Positions 5,560 through 8,702 of a DNA stretch of 8,702 nt are shown here, in pieces. Both the position numbers and the translations under genes were made by a program. Under the pieces are notes generated by a model. That model was not told where the DNA came from, did not search any database, and saw only the letters and a program-made list of their open reading frames with translations. The DNA comes from Planctomycetaceae bacterium (GTDB taxonomy: Bacteria > Planctomycetota > Planctomycetia > Pirellulales > UBA1268), in assembly GCA_018694455.1 (NCBI GenBank), contig JABHNP010000379.1, positions 1 through 8,702 of the forward strand. Reading direction: 5' to 3'. Numbering within the stretch: the stretch's first letter is position 1; each line of letters begins with the position of its first letter.

Positions 5560-6540
5560 ATGACTGTTTCATCATTTTTGGCCCGGCTCACCGGGCTCTT
5601 CAAAATCAAACCGCTTCTTCAGTTCCTCACTCTGCTGAGCTACGTCGCTTTTTGTTTGACTACTGCGAAGCTATTTGCAGGGCCTGCCAAACGTCAGGCC
5701 GCACCACGACCTGAAAATATTCCCAGCAGTGAAATCATTGAGCCGGACGCTTTTCGCCTCCTCATTGGGCCGAAACCCAATTTTACCGTAACCCCTCAAT
5801 CAAAAACCCAAGCAGGAATAAAACAACCCACGTATGGGACGGCTTGGTCACAACTCATTTCAGGATCAACACTTGGTGATGAAATCAAAGCTGCAATGCC
5901 AAGACTACAAAAGATGGTAGCTACCAAAACATTTTTCGATAGCCATATTAATAATGCCGTTGATGAATTCCGCATGCTCTCTGTTTACTTTGAAATCATT
6001 TTTGAATTTGACAAAGAAGGGGAAGTTCGTTCGAGCTGGAAAAAAAATGCGGTCGGCTATCGTGATCGCTTTCAACAGTCAGCCCACAGATGCGAAAGGG
6101 CAGGAGGAAACCCCTATGTCACTGCAAGCACAACTGCTGGTGAACTTGAAAACCTGATCAGAGGAGAACCTAACGAATTTAGTGGCGGTGAAAAAAAAGA
6201 TTTCGAGTGGAGCCAATTATGTGACAGGTCATTACTTATGCAGCGTCTGAAAATTGCAAATGCGAAACTTATATCTGGCACTGCATCTGAGCCGACTTTT
6301 TTAGATTCAACCGACCAGCTGTTTCATGCATCTGAAATAATTGCTTGCTTCGGTGAACTGTTGGTGCAACCAAAATTTGGTGATTGGGACGATGTTGACT
6401 ACAAAGGCTTTTCATACAACATGAAAGAAATGGCGTTGAAAGCTAAGACTGCTATTGTTGAAGGCAACTATGACCTTGCTAGAAAAGCCGCGAAGTCAAT
6501 AAGCCAATCCTGCTCAGCATGTCATGCTGACTTCCGATAA
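5560..6540 (+). CDS. Secreted cytochrome c'-like protein with one C-terminal haem motif
   Basis: 326 residues. The ATG has GAGG at 5549-5552, seven bases upstream. Residues 1-~41 are a signal peptide (basic FKIK, hydrophobic core 19-36, cleavage near LFA-G). The end of the protein carries CSACH (C318, C321, H322), a covalent haem c site five residues from the C-terminus. Class II cytochromes c (cytochrome c') place it this way on the last helix of a four-helix bundle. Residues ~95-205 and ~216-322 look like two copies of one helical unit. Both begin with WSQL (W96, W217), then F-x-D-S (125-128, 247-250), a helix with F-x-[EG], an aligned Tyr (Y168, Y286) and G-N (183-184, 302-303). Only the second copy keeps the haem motif. 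A periplasmic electron-transfer or ligand-binding role is inferred. It faces the ClpP-like gene tail to tail. Confidence 0.7.
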   Translation: MTVSSFLARLTGLFKIKPLLQFLTLLSYVAFCLTTAKLFAGPAKRQAAPRPENIPSSEIIEPDAFRLLIGPKPNFTVTPQSKTQAGIKQPTYGTAWSQLISGSTLGDEIKAAMPRLQKMVATKTFFDSHINNAVDEFRMLSVYFEIIFEFDKEGEVRSSWKKNAVGYRDRFQQSAHRCERAGGNPYVTASTTAGELENLIRGEPNEFSGGEKKDFEWSQLCDRSLLMQRLKIANAKLISGTASEPTFLDSTDQLFHASEIIACFGELLVQPKFGDWDDVDYKGFSYNMKEMALKAKTAIVEGNYDLARKAAKSISQSCSACHADFR

Positions 6541-6582
6541 CATCAGAAACCAAAAACAATCTTTTCTTGTCCCTACAGCTGA

Positions 6583-7218
6583 CTATTCACGCAACTCTGC
6601 CAACGGCTGCAGGTCAATAAGTTCGGCTAGCCCCGCCTCGGCAATCTCACGACCGGTTACATAACGATGCTGGTTGCACCACTCCCGAACGAGGTTCGCA
6701 ACATCAGCATCTTGTTTAACTCCGAAAAGATCGATCAATAAGTTATCCATCTCAATTTCAAGGCTAGAAAAATGGCGTGACCATTCAGCTGCCTCACGAA
6801 TACCAACCTGCTCCTCGCTCTGCCACTTCATTGGATGAAAAAGCAACACGCTCGAAGCTGTAACAAGCCGACGACGACATGCTGCAAATGGCCATACAGC
6901 TGCCGAAGAACATTCTCCTGTGACAACTCCCGTTGCCTGCAAGCCACGTAATCGCATGATCGTAACCAGAGAATTCGCGGTGTACGGATTACCACCGGGA
7001 GAGTCGAAATAAATAGTGCAATCACTACCAATTTCAATTGAAAGTAGCTTGTCAACAATGTCGACTGCGTTGTCCGTTAAATCGCCTACCACGGCAACTT
7101 CAAACCGCCCATTCTGATCGGTGCTCACTTCCGATGATGAAGCCGCATTGGCTTTGTCCGGTAAAAGTACCACGTGTCTTATTCTCCAAAAGGTATCCCA
7201 AGTGTGTTGTTTAAACAC
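6583..7218 (-). CDS. ClpP-like serine protease homologue
   Basis: 211 residues, starting at a GTG (complement of 7216-7218) with AAGGA four bases upstream. Domain features match the ClpP/crotonase fold: IYFDSPGGNPYTA (SPGG 73-76, the ClpP INSPGG loop), GECSSAAVWPFAA (S105 aligned with the nucleophile in G-x-A-A-S), SSVLLFHP (H128 aligned with the MIHQP His) and VTGREIAEAGL (the terminal MSAEEAVEYGL segment). The third triad Asp of ClpP (as in ERDRF) aligns to H184 in NQHRY. Length is close to ClpP (about 195-210). No signal peptide or membrane segment is seen, so it is probably cytoplasmic. No Clp ATPase gene is nearby. It is probably one of the extra ClpP-like paralogues rather than housekeeping ClpP. 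Phage prohead-type proteases share the fold, but there are no phage genes here. Confidence 0.75.
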   Translation of the reverse strand: MFKQHTWDTFWRIRHVVLLPDKANAASSSEVSTDQNGRFEVAVVGDLTDNAVDIVDKLLSIEIGSDCTIYFDSPGGNPYTANSLVTIMRLRGLQATGVVTGECSSAAVWPFAACRRRLVTASSVLLFHPMKWQSEEQVGIREAAEWSRHFSSLEIEMDNLLIDLFGVKQDADVANLVREWCNQHRYVTGREIAEAGLAELIDLQPLAELRE

Positions 7219-7227
7219 GTATTCCTT

Positions 7228-7259
7228 GCCTGCGTTGTCTTTCGCCTGCGTTGTCTTTC
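7228..7259. repeat. 16-bp perfect tandem duplication beside the ClpP-like start
   Basis: GCCTGCGTTGTCTTTC is present twice in a row (7228-7243 and 7244-7259), followed by the start of a third copy (GCC). It lies in the gap between the divergent ClpP-like and GYF_2 genes, one base beyond the Shine-Dalgarno region of the ClpP-like gene (bases 7221-7227). It would therefore lie in that gene's mRNA leader or core promoter. Confidence 0.9.
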
Positions 7260-7336
7260 GCCCGCGCGGTATGGTATATCAATCTATAAACAGCTACCGC
7301 AACAAACCGCTACTCGATATAAAAATTGCTTATCAT

Positions 7337-7816
7337 ATGGGCATCATCTGCCTTTGCCCAAATGGGCATCGCACAAAACTAAAGGACCGTTTCGCTGGTT
7401 TGCGAGTGCGTTGCCCACAATGTGGCGACAAGTTCCAAGTGCCTGAAAAAAACCTGTCAGCACAAGGTGATAAAACTACCATGCCAGCCTTCATGCCTGC
7501 TACCCAACAGGCAGATTTTGATTCACCATTCAATGATGATCACGTTCTCTTAAAAGATGAACGAGTTATTACAAGATCCAATACGCCTACAAACCTCCAC
7601 GCTGCCAAAACGCCGTCTATCCTAAAGGAAGACACCAGTCAGTTGTGGCGTATTGCACCTCCCGGCGGTGAACCAAGTCACGCAATGGTGGGCACTGACT
7701 TGCTTGCTTTGCTGTCATCATCAGAAATCAGTCCTAAGGATTATGTATGGCGAACTGATTGGGCAGAATGGAAACCGGTCATCACTGTTTTTCCGGAGTT
7801 TTTCCCAAACTCTTAG
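7337..7816 (+). CDS. Zinc-ribbon plus GYF_2-like domain protein
   Basis: 159 residues from the ATG at 7337. The frame is open back to 7121, but that would overlap the divergent gene and lacks any motif, whereas MGIICLCPNGH begins the domain directly. No good Shine-Dalgarno precedes it. Residues 3-36 are a small ribbon: CLCPNGH (C5, C7, H11), a KDRFAGLRVRCP strand and CPQCG (C26, C29), a finger common at the N-terminus of planctomycete proteins. Residues ~40-100 are a polar linker. Residues 103-150 resemble GYF_2 (DUF4339): a leading W104, then LLALLSSSEISPKDYVWRTDWAEWKPV with W139, W142 and W145. GYF_2 modules are thought to mediate protein contacts. There is no transmembrane segment, so it is probably a cytoplasmic adaptor; the partner is unknown. 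Confidence 0.75.
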   Translation: MGIICLCPNGHRTKLKDRFAGLRVRCPQCGDKFQVPEKNLSAQGDKTTMPAFMPATQQADFDSPFNDDHVLLKDERVITRSNTPTNLHAAKTPSILKEDTSQLWRIAPPGGEPSHAMVGTDLLALLSSSEISPKDYVWRTDWAEWKPVITVFPEFFPNS

Positions 7817-7963
7817 GATTTTGAAAAAAATTACAGTTGCTTTAAACAGCGGCGTAAAAGATAAATCATGCCCGTTCCGAAAGAACCTTCCGGTATTTTG
7901 ATAGCATCAGAGTACAAATTCCAACAAACTCTTACGTTACGACACGAACCTTTGGGTATTTTC

Positions 7964-8575
7964 ATGAACTTACGATTTGAACGAAGTATGTATTCCTGGC
8001 TATCTCGACTGCACTCAGGGCTGGTCGTAGTTTTTTTTATAATGCTTTCGGTGAGTTCAGTGCATAGGGCTCATGGTGACAATACTACGGAGTTCGCGAT
8101 CGCTAACGGCGAACTTTCTCTTGGAGCGCCTGACGGATGGAAGCGAGTCCAACCTCGATCACGGATTGTTGAGACTGAATTTGCAATAAAACCAATAAAG
8201 CCAGACGATCAACCAGGTCGTATGACGTGTATGGGTGCTGGCGGGAGTGTTGAAGCGAATATCTCGAGATGGTACGGCCAATTTAGCCAACCAGACGGTT
8301 CCGCTACAAAAGATAAAGCAGCATTGAAAACACTCCGTATAGCCGGGTGCAAGGTGACGCTCATTGATATCTCAGGAACTTTCAAAGATATGCCGGGTGG
8401 TCCATTTGCTGGCGGGCAGTCGATTGATAGGCCCAACTACCGCATGATGGCTGCAATTATTGAAACCACTGATAAAGGCAATTATTTCATAAAATTCTAT
8501 GGACCTGCAGCAACTGTAAAAGCATCGTCTAAAGGTTTTCAAAAAATGATCGAGGGCATGGTCACCACAAACTGA
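7964..8575 (+). CDS. Secreted protein of unknown function
   Basis: 203 residues from the ATG at 7964, chosen because it starts a good signal peptide: NLRFERSMYSWLSRLHSGL, a hydrophobic core at 19-32, then cleavage near AHG-D (residues 36-39). The ATG at 7988 is an alternative. The ATG at 7868 would add 32 residues with no signal-like features. None of the starts has a strong Shine-Dalgarno. The mature part is a compact globular domain with many Gly/Trp/Tyr landmarks: GAPDGWKRV, GRMTCMGAGGSVEANISRWY, GQFSQPDGS, IDISGTFKDMPGGPF, YRMMAAIIET and NYFIKFYGP. I believe similar hypothetical proteins are widespread in planctomycetes, but I cannot name a family. A periplasmic beta-rich domain is inferred. 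It follows the GYF_2 gene by about 147 bases, so co-transcription is possible but not shown. Confidence 0.6.
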   Translation: MNLRFERSMYSWLSRLHSGLVVVFFIMLSVSSVHRAHGDNTTEFAIANGELSLGAPDGWKRVQPRSRIVETEFAIKPIKPDDQPGRMTCMGAGGSVEANISRWYGQFSQPDGSATKDKAALKTLRIAGCKVTLIDISGTFKDMPGGPFAGGQSIDRPNYRMMAAIIETTDKGNYFIKFYGPAATVKASSKGFQKMIEGMVTTN

Positions 8576-8629
8576 TTTCCGATACGTTCAAACTTTAAAG
8601 TCACCTTTCCAAACAGCTTAAAGGCCGTA

Positions 8630-8702
8630 ATGAAAATCCAGGAATTCTTGGAACACCACGGGATTGCGGGCAATCCCTTTGCTGAAGAAGACGCCCAAAA
8701 CG
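8630..8702 (+). CDS. Start of a gene, 3' partial
   Basis: An ATG at 8630 with AAAGG at 8620-8624, five bases upstream, opens a frame of 24 codons to the right edge. Its start, KIQEFLEHHG followed by NPFAEEDAQ, reads like the N-terminus of planctomycete P-loop ATPases of the AAA/ExeA-like kind, as far as I remember them. The nucleotide-binding motifs lie beyond the window, so the function is a guess. The preceding gene ends 54 bases upstream and no terminator is seen between them, so read-through is possible. Confidence 0.6.
   Translation, partial: MKIQEFLEHHGIAGNPFAEEDAQN

Noticed and set aside
1..8702. Search for CRISPR arrays, insertion sequences, integrases, toxin-antitoxin pairs or a defence cluster
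   Set aside because: No spaced repeat array, no transposase or integrase motif, and no multi-gene cassette of matched orientation was seen. The tRNA-Gly has no repeat of its 3' end that I could find, so no attachment site is claimed.

Overview
This window most likely comes from a planctomycete, probably of the Pirellulaceae type. The order is inferred from the style of the proteins and not from a marker gene. Supporting signs are an N-terminal zinc-ribbon plus C-terminal GYF_2-like protein, a CPxCG Cys-rich mini-protein, an AsmA/TamB-like membrane-anchored protein, several secreted or lipoprotein hypotheticals, a c-type cytochrome with its CxxCH at the extreme C-terminus, and a stand-alone ClpP-like protein. 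Base composition looks moderate. Genes are scattered over both strands with little operon structure. Most starts have purine-rich Shine-Dalgarno sites.

Layout. 2-781 (+) is the C-terminal part of a secreted-looking thermonuclease (SNase) protein behind a long Pro/Thr/Ala-rich linker, cut by the left edge. It meets tail to tail, with no gap, the CPxCG mini-protein (782-1039, -). A roughly 600 bp stretch without a convincing gene follows, holding an imperfect inverted repeat. Next is tRNA-Gly(CCC) (1646-1718, -). 1883-3619 (+) is a 578-residue AsmA-like protein, which converges on a small secreted Cys/His-rich protein (3745-4086, -) across a strong intrinsic terminator that serves the minus strand. 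After a 506 bp non-coding region with several hairpins comes a lipoprotein-like protein with an NTF2-like look (4593-5267, -). Divergent from it is a secreted cytochrome c'-like protein (5560-6540, +). This converges on a ClpP-like serine protease homologue (6583-7218, -). Divergent again is the zinc-ribbon/GYF_2 protein (7337-7816, +), then a secreted protein of unknown function (7964-8575, +) and the first 24 codons of a further gene (8630 to the right edge, +).

How the genes work together. I see no operon or coherent multi-gene system. Most genes are single units facing toward or away from their neighbours, and the recurring theme is envelope or exported proteins. There is no CRISPR array, transposase, integrase or phage gene. 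The best leads are inside individual proteins: an SNase domain apparently missing the catalytic Arg87 equivalent, a ClpP homologue in which the third triad residue aligns to His instead of Asp, and a cytochrome that appears to be an internal duplication with only the second half keeping a haem site. Other leads are a fresh-looking 16 bp tandem duplication next to the ClpP-like start and unexplained intergenic hairpins.
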